A DNA stretch of 37,831 bases, from positions 1 through 37,831 of the forward strand of contig JAODMG010000076.1 in assembly GCA_025464895.1 (NCBI GenBank), in the 5' to 3' direction. The DNA comes from Microbacteriaceae bacterium. Its GTDB lineage: Bacteria; Actinomycetota; Actinomycetes; Actinomycetales; Microbacteriaceae. Within the stretch, counting starts at the first letter, position 1. Each line of letters starts with the position of its first letter. Both the position numbers and the translations under genes were made by a program. The notes under the pieces were generated by a model. That model worked only from the letters and a program-made list of their open reading frames with translations, had not been told where the DNA came from and made no database searches. Positions 24,942 to 33,455 of this stretch are shown piece by piece.

Positions 24942-26306
24942 TTATCCCTCGTACTCGAAGTCGGCGCCGAGAGCGGCGAGCTTCTCGATGAAATGTTCGT
25001 ATCCGCGACTGATAATACCCACGTTGCTGATCGTTGATGTTCCCTCGGCGACGAGTGCCGCGATGAGATAGCTGAAGCCACCACGCAGGTCAGGCACCAG
25101 GACATCCGCTCCGTGCAGCTTGGTCGGCCCAGTGATAACGGCCGCCTGCTCGAAGTCCCGCCGCGCCACGCGCCGCGGAACGTCGGGAAGACCCTGGGGG
25201 TGCACGACGATGTTCGCCCCCATGTCGTTCAGCGACTTGGTGAATCCGAGACGGTTCTCGTAGACCGTCTCATGCACGATCGAGATGCCGTTGGCCTGGG
25301 TTAGTGCGACGATGAGAGGCTGCTGCCAGTCGGTCATGAAACCCGGATGCACATCCGTCTCCACCGTCACCGGCTTGAGCTCTCCGCCCGGGTGGTAGAA
25401 CCGGATGCCGTCGTCTTCGACGTCGAACGCGCCGCCGACCTTGCGGAAGACGTTGAGGAAGGTCATCAGCTCGGACTGCAGCGCACCCTCGACGAAGATG
25501 TCACCACGGGTCGCAAGCGCCGCGGCGGCCCAACTCGCGACCTCGTTGCGATCGAACAGCGCGCGATGCTTGTATCCCTCGAGCCGGTCAACTCCCTCAA
25601 TCAGGATGACGCGGTTCGGCTCGACCGAGATGATCGCGCCCATCTTCTGGAGGATGGCGATGAGATCCATGATCTCCGGCTCGATCGCCGCGTTTTTGAG
25701 CTCCGTCGTTCCCTTAGCCCGCACCGCGGTGAGCAGCACCTGCTCGGTCGCACCGACGCTCGGGTACGGGAGCTCGATGTTGGCACCCTTCAGCCCGTCG
25801 GGCGCGGTGATGTAGATGCCCTCGTACCCCTTGTCGACCACGGCACCGAATGCGCGCAGTGCGTCGAGGTGGAAGTCGATCGGACGATCGCCGATGCGGC
25901 AGCCGCCGAGATCCGGAATGCGGGCCTCGCCCAGCCGGTGAAGCAGTGGACCGCAGAACAGGATCGGGATGCGACTCGAACCGGCGTGCGCGTCGATCTC
26001 GGCGAAGTGCGCCTTCTCCACATTGCTCGTGTCGAATTGCAGCTCGCCAGGAGCCGTGCTCGTGACGACGACGCCGTAGACCTCGAGGAGACCGCGCACG
26101 ACATCGACGTCGCTGATCTCCGGAACGTCGCGCAGCACGCTCGGCGTCTCGCCGAGCAGGGCTGCAACCATCGCCTTGGTCGCGAGATTCTTGGCGCCGC
26201 GAACTCCGATCCTGCCGATGAGTGGATTCCCACCGGTGATCACGATCTCGTCGGACGTCAATCCCACTCGCCGACCCGCCTTCTGGGCATCAGTAACCAG
26301 GGACAT
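24942..26306 (-). CDS. murA: UDP-N-acetylglucosamine 1-carboxyvinyltransferase
   Basis: About 454 residues; first committed step of peptidoglycan synthesis, transferring enolpyruvate from PEP to UDP-GlcNAc. The Lys-Asn of RGAKNLATKAMVAALL is at 39-40 and the catalytic loop DLGGCRIGDRP carries Cys136, the fosfomycin target; the Asp305-equivalent region is in VTVETDVHPGFMTDWQQPL. Two consecutive ATGs overlap the leuD stop (ATGATG); the second, 26306, is 4 bases after GGGAG and was chosen. Being in the leuCD operon is a common actinobacterial arrangement. Confidence 0.96.
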   Translation of the reverse strand: MSLVTDAQKAGRRVGLTSDEIVITGGNPLIGRIGVRGAKNLATKAMVAALLGETPSVLRDVPEISDVDVVRGLLEVYGVVVTSTAPGELQFDTSNVEKAHFAEIDAHAGSSRIPILFCGPLLHRLGEARIPDLGGCRIGDRPIDFHLDALRAFGAVVDKGYEGIYITAPDGLKGANIELPYPSVGATEQVLLTAVRAKGTTELKNAAIEPEIMDLIAILQKMGAIISVEPNRVILIEGVDRLEGYKHRALFDRNEVASWAAAALATRGDIFVEGALQSELMTFLNVFRKVGGAFDVEDDGIRFYHPGGELKPVTVETDVHPGFMTDWQQPLIVALTQANGISIVHETVYENRLGFTKSLNDMGANIVVHPQGLPDVPRRVARRDFEQAAVITGPTKLHGADVLVPDLRGGFSYLIAALVAEGTSTISNVGIISRGYEHFIEKLAALGADFEYEG

Positions 26307-26917
26307 CATTCTCCCGTTCTCTGTCTCGGTGGAAGGGTACGTGGTCGCCAAGACTCCCGATGAGCCTCGAACTCGGTTATCTGCTCTTCGTTTCGAAGCG
26401 TCAGGCTGATGTCGTCCAAGCCCTCGAGCAGGCGCCACCTGGTGTAGTCGTCGATCTCGAACGGAACGGTGATATCACCTACAGTCGCGGTCTTGGCGAC
26501 GAGATCCACCGAGGCGTCTATCCCCGGGCTCGCGTCGATGGCCGCCCAGAGCGCTTCGGCATCCTTCTCGGTGACCTGGCCGGTCAAGAGGCCGGCCTTT
26601 CCCGAGTTGCCGCGGAAGATATCCCCGAACCGTGGGCTGAGAACAGCCGCGAAACCGTAGTCGCGCAATGCCCAGACTGCGTGCTCCCGACTCGACCCTG
26701 TGCCGAAGTCCGGTCCGGCGATCAGCACTCGTGGGTTCTGGAACTCGGGGCGATTGAGCACGAATTCCGGATCCTGGCGCCAGGCATAGAAAAGCGCGTC
26801 ATCGAAACCGGTCTTGGTGACGCGCTTCAGAAACACCGCTGGGATGATCTGGTCGGTATCGACGTTCGATCGCTTCAGCGGAACGGCAACTCCCGAGACG
26901 ACGGAAATCTTCTCCAT
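26306..26917 (-). CDS. leuD: 3-isopropylmalate dehydratase small subunit
   Basis: A 203-residue subunit forming the swivelling domain of the isopropylmalate isomerase that acts with Leu[17 protein letters not shown] at 18-33, [17 protein letters not shown] at 68-84 and [15 protein letters not shown] are family motifs. The start codon overlaps the leuC stop (TAATG) and its stop overlaps the murA start, so it is tightly coupled at both ends. Cytoplasmic, second step of leucine synthesis. Confidence 0.97.
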   Translation of the reverse strand: MEKISVVSGVAVPLKRSNVDTDQIIPAVFLKRVTKTGFDDALFYAWRQDPEFVLNRPEFQNPRVLIAGPDFGTGSSREHAVWALRDYGFAAVLSPRFGDIFRGNSGKAGLLTGQVTEKDAEALWAAIDASPGIDASVDLVAKTATVGDITVPFEIDDYTRWRLLEGLDDISLTLRNEEQITEFEAHRESWRPRTLPPRQRTGE

Positions 26918-28422
26918 TACACGCTCACTTTCTCGGCAACGGGCGTTTGTGACGACGAGTCTCCGGCGTTGTCTGCCGGCGGAGTCGACGGGTCATTGGC
27001 GAGATCCCACGGACTCGACAAGGTTCCTCGGATGGCGGTGGCCGCGGCGACCAGTGGCGACACCAGGTGGGTGCGCCCTCCCTTGCCCTGCCTGCCCTCG
27101 AAGTTGCGGTTGGAGGTCGACGCGCAGCGCTCCCCCGGAGCCAGCTGGTCAGGGTTCATCCCGAGGCACATCGAGCATCCGGCGAACCGCCACTCGGCAC
27201 CGAACTCTTCGACGATCTTGTCGATTCCCTCGGCCTCGGCCTCGATCCGCACGCGCGCGGAACCCGGAACGACCATGACGCGAACGCCATCGGCCTTCTT
27301 GTGACCCTTGATGATCGACGCGAACGCCCGCAGGTCTTCGATCCGCGAATTCGTGCACGACCCCATGAACACCGCGTCTACCGCGATCTCTTTCATCGGG
27401 GTGCCGGCTTCGATGTCCATGTACTGAAGGGCACGCTCGGCCGCGGCCCGATCGTTCGGGTCTGAGTACGACGACGGGTCCGGAACCGAATCGCTGAGAG
27501 ACACGCCCTGGCCGGGGTTGGTACCCCAGGTGACGAACGGCTCCAGCTCGTCGGCATCCAGGTAGACCTCGGCGTCGAATACGGCGTCGTCGTCGGTAAC
27601 CAGGGTGTCCCAGTACGCGACGGCGTCATCCCAATCGGTCCCATCCGGCGCGTGGGCGCGGCCCTTCAGGTAGTCGTAGGTCGTCTGGTCCGGCGCAATC
27701 ATTCCGGCTCGCGCGCCTGCCTCGATCGACATGTTGCAGATGGTCATCCTGCCATCCATCGAGAGGGCGCGGATGGCGCTGCCACGGTATTCGAGAACGT
27801 AGCCCTGTCCGCCGCCGGTTCCGATCTTCGCGATCACGGCGAGGATGATGTCTTTGGCCGTGACGCCGGGACGCAGCGTGCCCTCGACGGTGATGGCCAT
27901 CGTCTTGAAGGGCTTGAGCGGTAGCGTCTGGGTGGCCAGGACGTGCTCGACCTCGCTCGTGCCGATGCCGATTCCCATCGCACCGAATGCGCCGTGGGTG
28001 GAGGTGTGGCTGTCGCCGCACACCACCGTGGTTCCCGGCATGGTGAGCCCGAGTTGCGGGCCGACGACGTGCACGATGCCCTGCTCGATATCGCCGAGCG
28101 GGTGGAGGCGAACGCCGAATTCGGCGCAGTTGGTGCGCAGGGTCTCGATCTGGGTGCGGCTGGTCAGGTCGGCGATCGGCCTGTCGATGGCAAGCGTCGG
28201 GGTGTTGTGGTCTTCCGTCGCGATGGTCAGGTCGGGGCGCCTGACCGGCCGGCCCGCCTGCCGGAGACCGTCGAACGCCTGTGGGCTGGTTACCTCGTGG
28301 ACGAGGTGCAGGTCGATGTAGATCAGGTCTGGGTTGCCGTCTTCGCCTTTGACGACCAGATGGTCATCCCAAACTTTCTCGGCCAGTGTGCGAGGTGTTC
28401 TCGCGGGGGTTTTGGTGCTCAT
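26917..28422 (-). CDS. leuC: 3-isopropylmalate dehydratase large subunit
   Basis: A 501-residue [4Fe-4S] aconitase-superfamily protein that isomerises 2- to 3-isopropylmalate. Substrate loop [18 protein letters not shown] and cluster cysteines in [13 protein letters not shown] and [14 protein letters not shown] are present. A charged C-terminal tail of some 35 residues ([19 protein letters not shown]) extends past the usual end. AAGGA lies 8 bases before the ATG. It heads the leuC-leuD-murA-plsC-gpsA operon; 286 bases separate it from the divergent leucine/valine dehydrogenase gene, and they hold a hairpin leader. Confidence 0.97.
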   Translation of the reverse strand: MSTKTPARTPRTLAEKVWDDHLVVKGEDGNPDLIYIDLHLVHEVTSPQAFDGLRQAGRPVRRPDLTIATEDHNTPTLAIDRPIADLTSRTQIETLRTNCAEFGVRLHPLGDIEQGIVHVVGPQLGLTMPGTTVVCGDSHTSTHGAFGAMGIGIGTSEVEHVLATQTLPLKPFKTMAITVEGTLRPGVTAKDIILAVIAKIGTGGGQGYVLEYRGSAIRALSMDGRMTICNMSIEAGARAGMIAPDQTTYDYLKGRAHAPDGTDWDDAVAYWDTLVTDDDAVFDAEVYLDADELEPFVTWGTNPGQGVSLSDSVPDPSSYSDPNDRAAAERALQYMDIEAGTPMKEIAVDAVFMGSCTNSRIEDLRAFASIIKGHKKADGVRVMVVPGSARVRIEAEAEGIDKIVEEFGAEWRFAGCSMCLGMNPDQLAPGERCASTSNRNFEGRQGKGGRTHLVSPLVAAATAIRGTLSSPWDLANDPSTPPADNAGDSSSQTPVAEKVSV

Positions 28423-28466
28423 GAATGCGGTCCTTCTTCACTCGAGTGGTCAGCCAACGACGAACT

Positions 28467-28504
28467 CCGCGACGGGAGGGGCCTGGAACTAGGACCCGTC
28501 GCGG
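28467..28504 (-). promoter_or_regulatory. leader hairpin upstream of leuC, candidate attenuator
   Basis: CCGCGACGGG and CCCGTCGCGG pair perfectly (10 bp) with an 18-base loop that can itself pair CCT with AGG. It ends about 45 bases before the leuC ATG. No poly-U tract follows on the leuC strand. A competing hairpin (ACTCTC/GAGAGT at 28516-28541) encloses the start of a short ORF. The layout fits a leader that could switch structures, but no classical terminator is seen. Confidence 0.4.
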
Positions 28505-28530
28505 CGAAGAAGGGGACTCTCAAACAGCAT
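28489..28530 (-). CDS. possible 13-residue leader peptide before leuC
   Basis: ATG 28530 encodes MLFESPLLRRDGS, with three Leu codons (CTG, CTT, CTT) in 13, and stops inside the loop of the 28467-28504 hairpin. A leucine-rich leader that ends in a hairpin is what an attenuator of a leucine operon would need. The Shine-Dalgarno match (CGAAG) is weak and the Leu content is modest, so this is a suggestion only. Confidence 0.35.
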   Translation of the reverse strand: MLFESPLLRRDGS

Positions 28531-28632
28531 GCTTCGAGAGTATCACCAGCGACTCGGAGTGGGCCTCTCAGCGGAGTTTGACCTGAATGATGTAGTTACC
28601 GAAATGCTTCCCAATTCCTACACCGTCGCGGC

Positions 28633-28638
28633 TAGAAT
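28633..28638 (+). promoter_or_regulatory. candidate -10 element of the leucine/valine dehydrogenase gene
   Basis: TAGAAT is one base from the TATAAT consensus and would start transcription near 28645, about 64 bases before the ATG at 28709. No good -35 match is found 16-18 bases upstream. Confidence 0.35.
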
Positions 28639-28708
28639 TCCCGAAGGTGCACCACAATCGCGCCCCATCATGCGTGCCCACAAGGCCCGCGAACAAGGAG
28701 TAGTCACC

Positions 28709-29788
28709 ATGACAATCGTGCAACCATCGACGCCGCTGGCTTCACTTGCCACCATCCCTTTCACCCACGAACGCGTGCTCATCAGCACCGGTTCCCGGTC
28801 CGGCTTGACCATCAGTGTCGCCGTTCACTCCAGCAGGCTCGGCCAGGCCCTCGGCGGTGCCAGGATGTGGCAGTACGAGAACTGGACGGATGCCGTCGCC
28901 GACTCCCTGCGGCTCTCCGCGGCCATGACGCTCAAGAACGCTGCGGCCGGGCTAAACCGCGGCGGCGGCAAGTCCGTCATCCATCTGCCGATCGGCACAG
29001 TTCTGACCGACGCCCAGAAGCGAGACGCGATGCTCGACCTCGGCGACGCGATCGAGAGTCTCGGCGGCGTGTACATGACGGCCGAGGATGTCGGCACCAG
29101 CGCGGAGATGATGGCAATCGTCGCAGAGCGCACCGACCACGTCTGCGGACTTCCCGCCGATCGCGGTGGCGTCGGCGAGCCAGCGGATGCGACTGCCGCG
29201 GGCGTTTACGCCAGCATCCGCTCCACCCTATTCGCCCTGTTCGGCAGCGAGGATGTCGCCGGCCGGCACCTCGTCATCTCGGGGCTCGGACAGGTCGGAG
29301 GACGCCTGGCCTCCATGCTCGCGTCGGCCGGGGCAGAGCTCACCGTCACCGACGTCAACCTGGCCAAGAAGGACTTCGCTTTGCTCCTCGGAGCTCGCTG
29401 GGTCGACGTCGCGGAGGCCCACCGGGTGCGAGCCGACCTTTTCGTGCCGTGCGGGCTCGGTGGCGTGCTCACCGACCTGGTCATCGGCGAACTGGGCTCG
29501 CGCGCGGTCGTGGGAGCAGCGAACAACCAGCTCGCGAACCATGACGGTGCGCGCGAACTCGACGCCCGCGGCATCCTCTGGGCACCCGACTTCGTCGTGA
29601 ACGCGGGAGGGGTAATCTACCTGGACATGGCCAGCAGGCCGGATGCCGACCAGAAGGTCATCGATGCGAGGGTGGCCACGATCGGCGACACGGTGACGAA
29701 GATCTTCGAGGACGCTCGCAAGCTCGGCATTACGACCCTCGAGGCGGCGGAGAGACTCGCCGCCGCGCGGCTGGACGCAACGGTCTAG
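28709..29788 (+). CDS. leucine/valine dehydrogenase (Glu/Leu/Phe/Val dehydrogenase family)
   Basis: A 359-residue NAD-dependent amino acid dehydrogenase. Substrate and catalytic lysines fit LeuDH: Lys76 in MTLKNAAAGLN and Lys88 in GGGKSV, with AEDVGTSAEMM after. The C-terminal half has the NAD fold (LVISGLGQVGGRLASML) and NAGGVIYL. It deaminates a branched-chain amino acid to its keto acid; leucine versus valine versus phenylalanine preference cannot be told. The ATG has AAGGAG 8 bases upstream; the frame extends 180 bases further but without support. It is divergent from leuC, so leucine synthesis and breakdown share an upstream region. Its stop overlaps the terC stop (CTAG). Confidence 0.92.
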   Translation: MTIVQPSTPLASLATIPFTHERVLISTGSRSGLTISVAVHSSRLGQALGGARMWQYENWTDAVADSLRLSAAMTLKNAAAGLNRGGGKSVIHLPIGTVLTDAQKRDAMLDLGDAIESLGGVYMTAEDVGTSAEMMAIVAERTDHVCGLPADRGGVGEPADATAAGVYASIRSTLFALFGSEDVAGRHLVISGLGQVGGRLASMLASAGAELTVTDVNLAKKDFALLLGARWVDVAEAHRVRADLFVPCGLGGVLTDLVIGELGSRAVVGAANNQLANHDGARELDARGILWAPDFVVNAGGVIYLDMASRPDADQKVIDARVATIGDTVTKIFEDARKLGITTLEAAERLAAARLDATV

Positions 29789-30792
29789 TCAACCGCCTCG
29801 TCCGAGAGGCTGTCTGCTCGCCGATCGATCCGAACCTTCACCAGGCTCGCTACGGTCGCGACCGCCATCGACCCGACGATCACCGCGAGCGACACCCAGG
29901 TGTTGATCTCCGGCGCCCATTCGACGTGCTTGCCGCCGTTGATGAACGGCACGTCGTTCTCGTGTAGGGCGTGAAACACCAGCTTCACCGCGATGAAAGC
30001 GAGGACGAACGCGATCCCGTACTTCAGGTACACGAGACGGTCGATCAGATCCCCCAGCAGGAAGTACAGCTGGCGCAAGCCCATCAGCGCGAAGATATTC
30101 GCGGTGAAAACGATGAACGCACTCTGGGTGATCCCGAAGATGGCGGGAATCGAGTCGAGGGCGAACACCAGGTCGGTCGTGCCGAGAGCTATGAAGACGA
30201 CCATGAGCGGGGTGAACTTCTTCACACCATCGTGCATGGTGCGGAGCTTCGTTCCATCGAATTCGTTGGTGATGGCGACTCGTTTGCGGAGGAAGGCGAT
30301 GACGCCGCTCTCCTTCTCCTCCATGCCCTCGTTGTTGGTGAACGCCTGCTGCACCGCGGTGTAGAGAAGAAACGCGCCGAAGATGTAGAAGATCCAGCTG
30401 AAGTTCTGAATCAGCTGCGAACCGAGCAGGATGAACACGCCTCGAAGCACCAGCGCGATCAGGATGCCGACCATCAGCACCTCTTGTTGCAGCTTCCTCG
30501 GCACCGCGAATCTCGCCATGATGATGACGAAGACAAACAGGTTGTCGATGCTGAGGCTGTATTCGGTGAGCCAGCCGGCCACGAATTGGCCGGCCTGCTC
30601 GATGTCACCCAACACCAGCATGAGCACGGCGAACACCAGCGCGAGCGCGACGTAGAAAGCGACCCAGAGAGCGGATTCCCGGGTCGACGGAATGTGCGGT
30701 CGGCGGTAGGCGAGCACGAGGTCACCGACGATGATGCCGGTGAGCACGACGAAGGTCGTGATTTCGAACCAGATGGGCAAAGCGAGCTCCAC
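29785..30792 (-). CDS. TerC family membrane protein, probable Mn2+ exporter
   Basis: A 335-residue protein with about nine membrane helices. Family landmarks: LSIDNLFVFVIIMARFAVP in the middle of the first half and GTTDLVFALDSIPAIFGITQ in the second, each carrying conserved acidic residues in a membrane helix. TerC/Alx proteins export Mn2+ or protect against tellurite; the riboswitch-like leader supports the Mn2+ role. The GTG start at 30792 has AAGGA upstream. It ends head-on with the dehydrogenase gene, sharing the four bases CTAG, so neither has a terminator of its own. Symbols terC or alx would both be used. Confidence 0.94.
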   Translation of the reverse strand: MELALPIWFEITTFVVLTGIIVGDLVLAYRRPHIPSTRESALWVAFYVALALVFAVLMLVLGDIEQAGQFVAGWLTEYSLSIDNLFVFVIIMARFAVPRKLQQEVLMVGILIALVLRGVFILLGSQLIQNFSWIFYIFGAFLLYTAVQQAFTNNEGMEEKESGVIAFLRKRVAITNEFDGTKLRTMHDGVKKFTPLMVVFIALGTTDLVFALDSIPAIFGITQSAFIVFTANIFALMGLRQLYFLLGDLIDRLVYLKYGIAFVLAFIAVKLVFHALHENDVPFINGGKHVEWAPEINTWVSLAVIVGSMAVATVASLVKVRIDRRADSLSDEAVD

Positions 30793-30799
30793 GGGGAGT

Positions 30800-30946
30800 C
30801 CTTACGAGAGAGGTCGACAGGGCTCGAAAGTCTCTCCCGCGCCTCTCGCCGAAGCGAGTGCGCCACCGATTCCGAGGCCACAACGCTGGGGCCCGTGTTG
30901 ACGAAATCGGCGAGGTGGAATACTCCCCTTCGCGGGGCCAACTCTA
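30800..30946 (-). ncRNA. probable yybP-ykoY-type Mn2+ riboswitch leader of terC
   Basis: On the terC strand, the leader starts just after a TAGAGT -10 element (30941-30946) and holds GGGGAGTATTCC, then TCGTCAACAC, and later GAGACTTTCGAG. These fit the L1 GGGGAGTA and the CGTCA and L3 AAGACC-like elements of the manganese riboswitch, in the form I associate with actinobacterial terC genes. GGGGAGT (30922-30928) is also perfectly complementary to ACTCCCC, which stands directly before the GTG start (30793-30799). That gives a plausible off-state that hides the start. Identification is by motif memory; a covariance model was not run. Confidence 0.62.
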
Positions 30947-30965
30947 TCCCAGGACGGCTACGCCG

Positions 30966-31721
30966 CTATCGGTTAGTGCCCCGCAGTCGCAGATTCTGCA
31001 TACCACCGTCGACCGCGATCGACGTTCCGGTGGTCGATCCGGAGCGGGGACTGGCGAGGTAGGCCACCGCATCCGCCACCTCATCAGCCGAGACCAGCCG
31101 ACCGTGCGGCTGCCGCGCGTTCAACGCCTCGCGCTCGGCCACCGGATCGGCGGCAGAGTCGAGCAGGCGGCCGACCCAGGGAGTGTCGGCCGTACCGGGA
31201 TTGACGCAGTTGACCCGAATCCCCTCGTGCAGGTGGTCGGCGGCCATCGCCCTGGTCAGTGAGAGCACCGCTCCCTTCGACGCGCTGTACAGTGCACGCT
31301 GTTGGATGCCGGCCGTTGCCGCGATCGATGAGGTGTTCACGATCGCAGCGGACGGGGACTGGCGAAGATAGGGCAGTGTGGCACGGCTCATGCGGGCGAT
31401 GCCGACGACGTTGATGTTGAGCACTCGCAGCCACTCCTCGTCGCCGTTGTCCGCGACCGTTCCCTGCGCACCGATCCCCGCGTTGTTGATCACGATGTCG
31501 ATCCGTCCGAACTTCTGCGCGACGCTGTCGACCGCCGCGCGTACAGAGGCATCATCGGCGATATCCGTCTTAACCGCGAAGAGTCCGGCGCCTGCCCCCT
31601 CCGGCTGGAGGTCGAGAACGGCGACCTCGGCACCCGCATCATGCAGCACCGTGGCGATGGCCGCCCCGATTCCGGATGCTCCGCCCGTCACTATCGCTAC
31701 CAATCCGCTGAATTCGGCCAT
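30966..31721 (-). CDS. SDR dehydrogenase, probable 2-keto-3-deoxy-sugar-acid 4-dehydrogenase
   Basis: A 251-residue short-chain dehydrogenase. The NAD motif TGGASGIG is at 12-19, NNAGIG follows, and the catalytic Ser and Tyr-x3-Lys are in NTSSIAATAG and YSASKGAVLSL. The block VNCVNPGTADTPWVGRLLD with ARQPHGRLVSADEVADAVAYLASP closely recalls 2-keto-3-deoxy-L-fuconate dehydrogenases, which oxidise C4 before hydrolytic cleavage. It is the last gene of the acid-sugar operon, 9 bases after the FAH-family hydrolase, which would act on its product. Substrate assignment is inferred. Confidence 0.85.
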   Translation of the reverse strand: MAEFSGLVAIVTGGASGIGAAIATVLHDAGAEVAVLDLQPEGAGAGLFAVKTDIADDASVRAAVDSVAQKFGRIDIVINNAGIGAQGTVADNGDEEWLRVLNINVVGIARMSRATLPYLRQSPSAAIVNTSSIAATAGIQQRALYSASKGAVLSLTRAMAADHLHEGIRVNCVNPGTADTPWVGRLLDSAADPVAEREALNARQPHGRLVSADEVADAVAYLASPRSGSTTGTSIAVDGGMQNLRLRGTNR

Positions 31722-31730
31722 CTGTGTCTC

Positions 31731-32579
31731 CTATGCGTCGATGAACTGTTGCTGCTGCCGGCCCAGGCCGTCGATTTCGATCTCGCAGGAATCCCCGCTG
31801 CGAAGGTAGGGGAATCGGCCGGAGAGCGCGACTCCGGCCGGCGTTCCGGTCAGGATCAGGTCCCCGGGCTCGAGGGTCATGTACTGGCTGAGGTACCAGA
31901 TGATGTGGTCGACATCGAAGATGAGGTCGGCCGTCGTCGAGTCCTGCCGAGGCTCACCGTTGACCCAGCTGCGAAGCCGCAGGTTGCGGTAGTCGACCTG
32001 GTCAGGAGTCACCAGCCATGGGCCGGTCGGGCTGAAGCCCGGCGCGGACTTGCCTTTCGACCACTGCCCGCCGGAGATCTCCAGCTGGAACTCTCGCTCG
32101 GAGATATCGTTGGCCGCGACGAAGCCGGCGATGTGCGAGATGCTGTCCTCCGGGGACTCCAGGTAGGAGGCTCTGCGCCCGATGACGACACCGAGCTCGA
32201 CTTCCCAGTCCGTCTTCACACTGTTCCGCGGGATCGCGACGGTGTCGTTCGGACCGACGACGGTGTTCGGCGTCTTGAGGAAGAGAACCGGGGAACTCGG
32301 CGGCTGGGCATTGCTCTCAGCGGCATGCTCCGCATAGTTCAGGCCGATGCAGATGACCGCGCTCGGCCTGGTGATGGGCGCGCCGATCCGAATCTGGTCG
32401 TCCACGGCCAGGGCTGGCAGTGTTCCCGCGGCCAGTGCCGCCGCCACTCTGGATGCGCCGTCGGACTCCAGGAATGGGCCGTCGATGTCGGCGGTGATCC
32501 CGGAAATGTCATAGTAGATGCCGTCGCTGACCGCGACCGGCCTTTCCGCCCCGACTTCTCCGATACGAGCTAATTTCAT
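31731..32579 (-). CDS. FAH-family hydrolase, probable 2,4-diketo-3-deoxy-sugar-acid hydrolase
   Basis: A 282-residue fumarylacetoacetase-fold hydrolase. IGLNYAEHAAESNA, then the acidic metal site DWEVELGVVIG and VAANDISEREFQ, with GDLILTGTPAGVA near the C-terminus, are family features. Relatives cleave 2,4-diketo-3-deoxy-L-fuconate or L-rhamnonate to pyruvate and lactate, matching the SDR next to it. AGGAGAG lies 5 bases before the ATG. It is preceded by a 55-base gap holding a small ACCCG/CGGGT hairpin. Annotation as a ureidoglycolate lyase would be a common database error for this family. Confidence 0.88.
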   Translation of the reverse strand: MKLARIGEVGAERPVAVSDGIYYDISGITADIDGPFLESDGASRVAAALAAGTLPALAVDDQIRIGAPITRPSAVICIGLNYAEHAAESNAQPPSSPVLFLKTPNTVVGPNDTVAIPRNSVKTDWEVELGVVIGRRASYLESPEDSISHIAGFVAANDISEREFQLEISGGQWSKGKSAPGFSPTGPWLVTPDQVDYRNLRLRSWVNGEPRQDSTTADLIFDVDHIIWYLSQYMTLEPGDLILTGTPAGVALSGRFPYLRSGDSCEIEIDGLGRQQQQFIDA

Positions 32580-32634
32580 TCGTTCTCTCCTCGCTTGCTA
32601 CTGACTACACCCGATCCGGGTAGATCCGATTCGC

Positions 32635-33450
32635 TCAGACCACCGGCAGCGTTCCCCCATCTATAACGTATTCGACCCCGGTGATCCATTCCGCCCGGTC
32701 CGACGCGAGGAAGGCGACGACCTCCGCGACATTCTCCGGCGTGCCGAGTCGCCCGAGCGGGATGCCGCCCAGATCGGCCGCGACACTATGGCGCGCGCTG
32801 GCCTCGTCGGTGCCAGCACCCTCCGCTGTACGGCGGATGCGCGCCCGCACCGCCGGGGTCTCGGTCAGCCCGGGTGCGACGGCATTGACCCGCACGCCGT
32901 GTGGAGCCATGTCGTTCGCGAGACCCTTGCTGTAGTTGGCGAGCGCGGCCTTCGCCGCGGCGTATGGCAGGCTCCAGCTCATCGGCAACTTGCGCTGAAT
33001 CGACGTGATGTGAACGATTGCCCCTCGGCCGGCCTCGACCATCTGCGGCAGGACCAGCCGATCGAGGCGAACCGCCGAAAGCAGGTTCGCCTGGATCGCC
33101 CACATCCAGTCGTCCTCGTCCAGCACCAGCGCTCCGCCCGGCAGCGAGACGGAACCGCCGACGTTGTCGACCAGGATGTCCACACCGCCGAAAAGTTCCA
33201 TCGCGCGGCCGAAAGCAGCCTCCGCTCCGGCGGCGGTCGCGAGATCCGCCTGAACGAACTCCACGGTGCTGTTCACTACAGCACGGTCAGCTACGGCATC
33301 GTGCACGGCATCCGGAGTCGTCCGCCCGGTGACGAGCACCGAGGCTCCGGCACTCGCGAACCTCGCGGCCACCGCAGCACCGATGCCCCTGGTGCCACCG
33401 GTCACGAGGACCCGGCGCCCCTCGAACTCCTGATCTATTTCCTTGCCCAT
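32635..33450 (-). CDS. SDR family oxidoreductase of the acid-sugar operon
   Basis: A 271-residue short-chain dehydrogenase with TGGTRGIG at 17-24, DNVGG in place of the usual NNAG, and TSIQRKLP followed by YAAAKAAL carrying the catalytic Tyr and Lys. It differs clearly from the SDR at 30966-31721, so it is not a duplicate. In the pathway it could oxidise a hydroxyl of the sugar acid or interconvert epimers; its exact step is unclear. It starts 6 bases after the transporter stop and is separated from the hydrolase gene by 55 bases. Confidence 0.85.
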   Translation of the reverse strand: MGKEIDQEFEGRRVLVTGGTRGIGAAVAARFASAGASVLVTGRTTPDAVHDAVADRAVVNSTVEFVQADLATAAGAEAAFGRAMELFGGVDILVDNVGGSVSLPGGALVLDEDDWMWAIQANLLSAVRLDRLVLPQMVEAGRGAIVHITSIQRKLPMSWSLPYAAAKAALANYSKGLANDMAPHGVRVNAVAPGLTETPAVRARIRRTAEGAGTDEASARHSVAADLGGIPLGRLGTPENVAEVVAFLASDRAEWITGVEYVIDGGTLPVV

Positions 33451-33455
33451 CTCGA

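Noticed and set aside
28423-28708. T-box riboswitch before leuC
   Set aside because: The TGG-containing antiterminator bulge consensus and a specifier loop were not found; the leader is read as a possible attenuator.
31731-32579. Ureidoglycolate lyase
   Set aside because: This name is often attached to FAH-family proteins; there are no allantoin genes here and the neighbours are acid-sugar enzymes.
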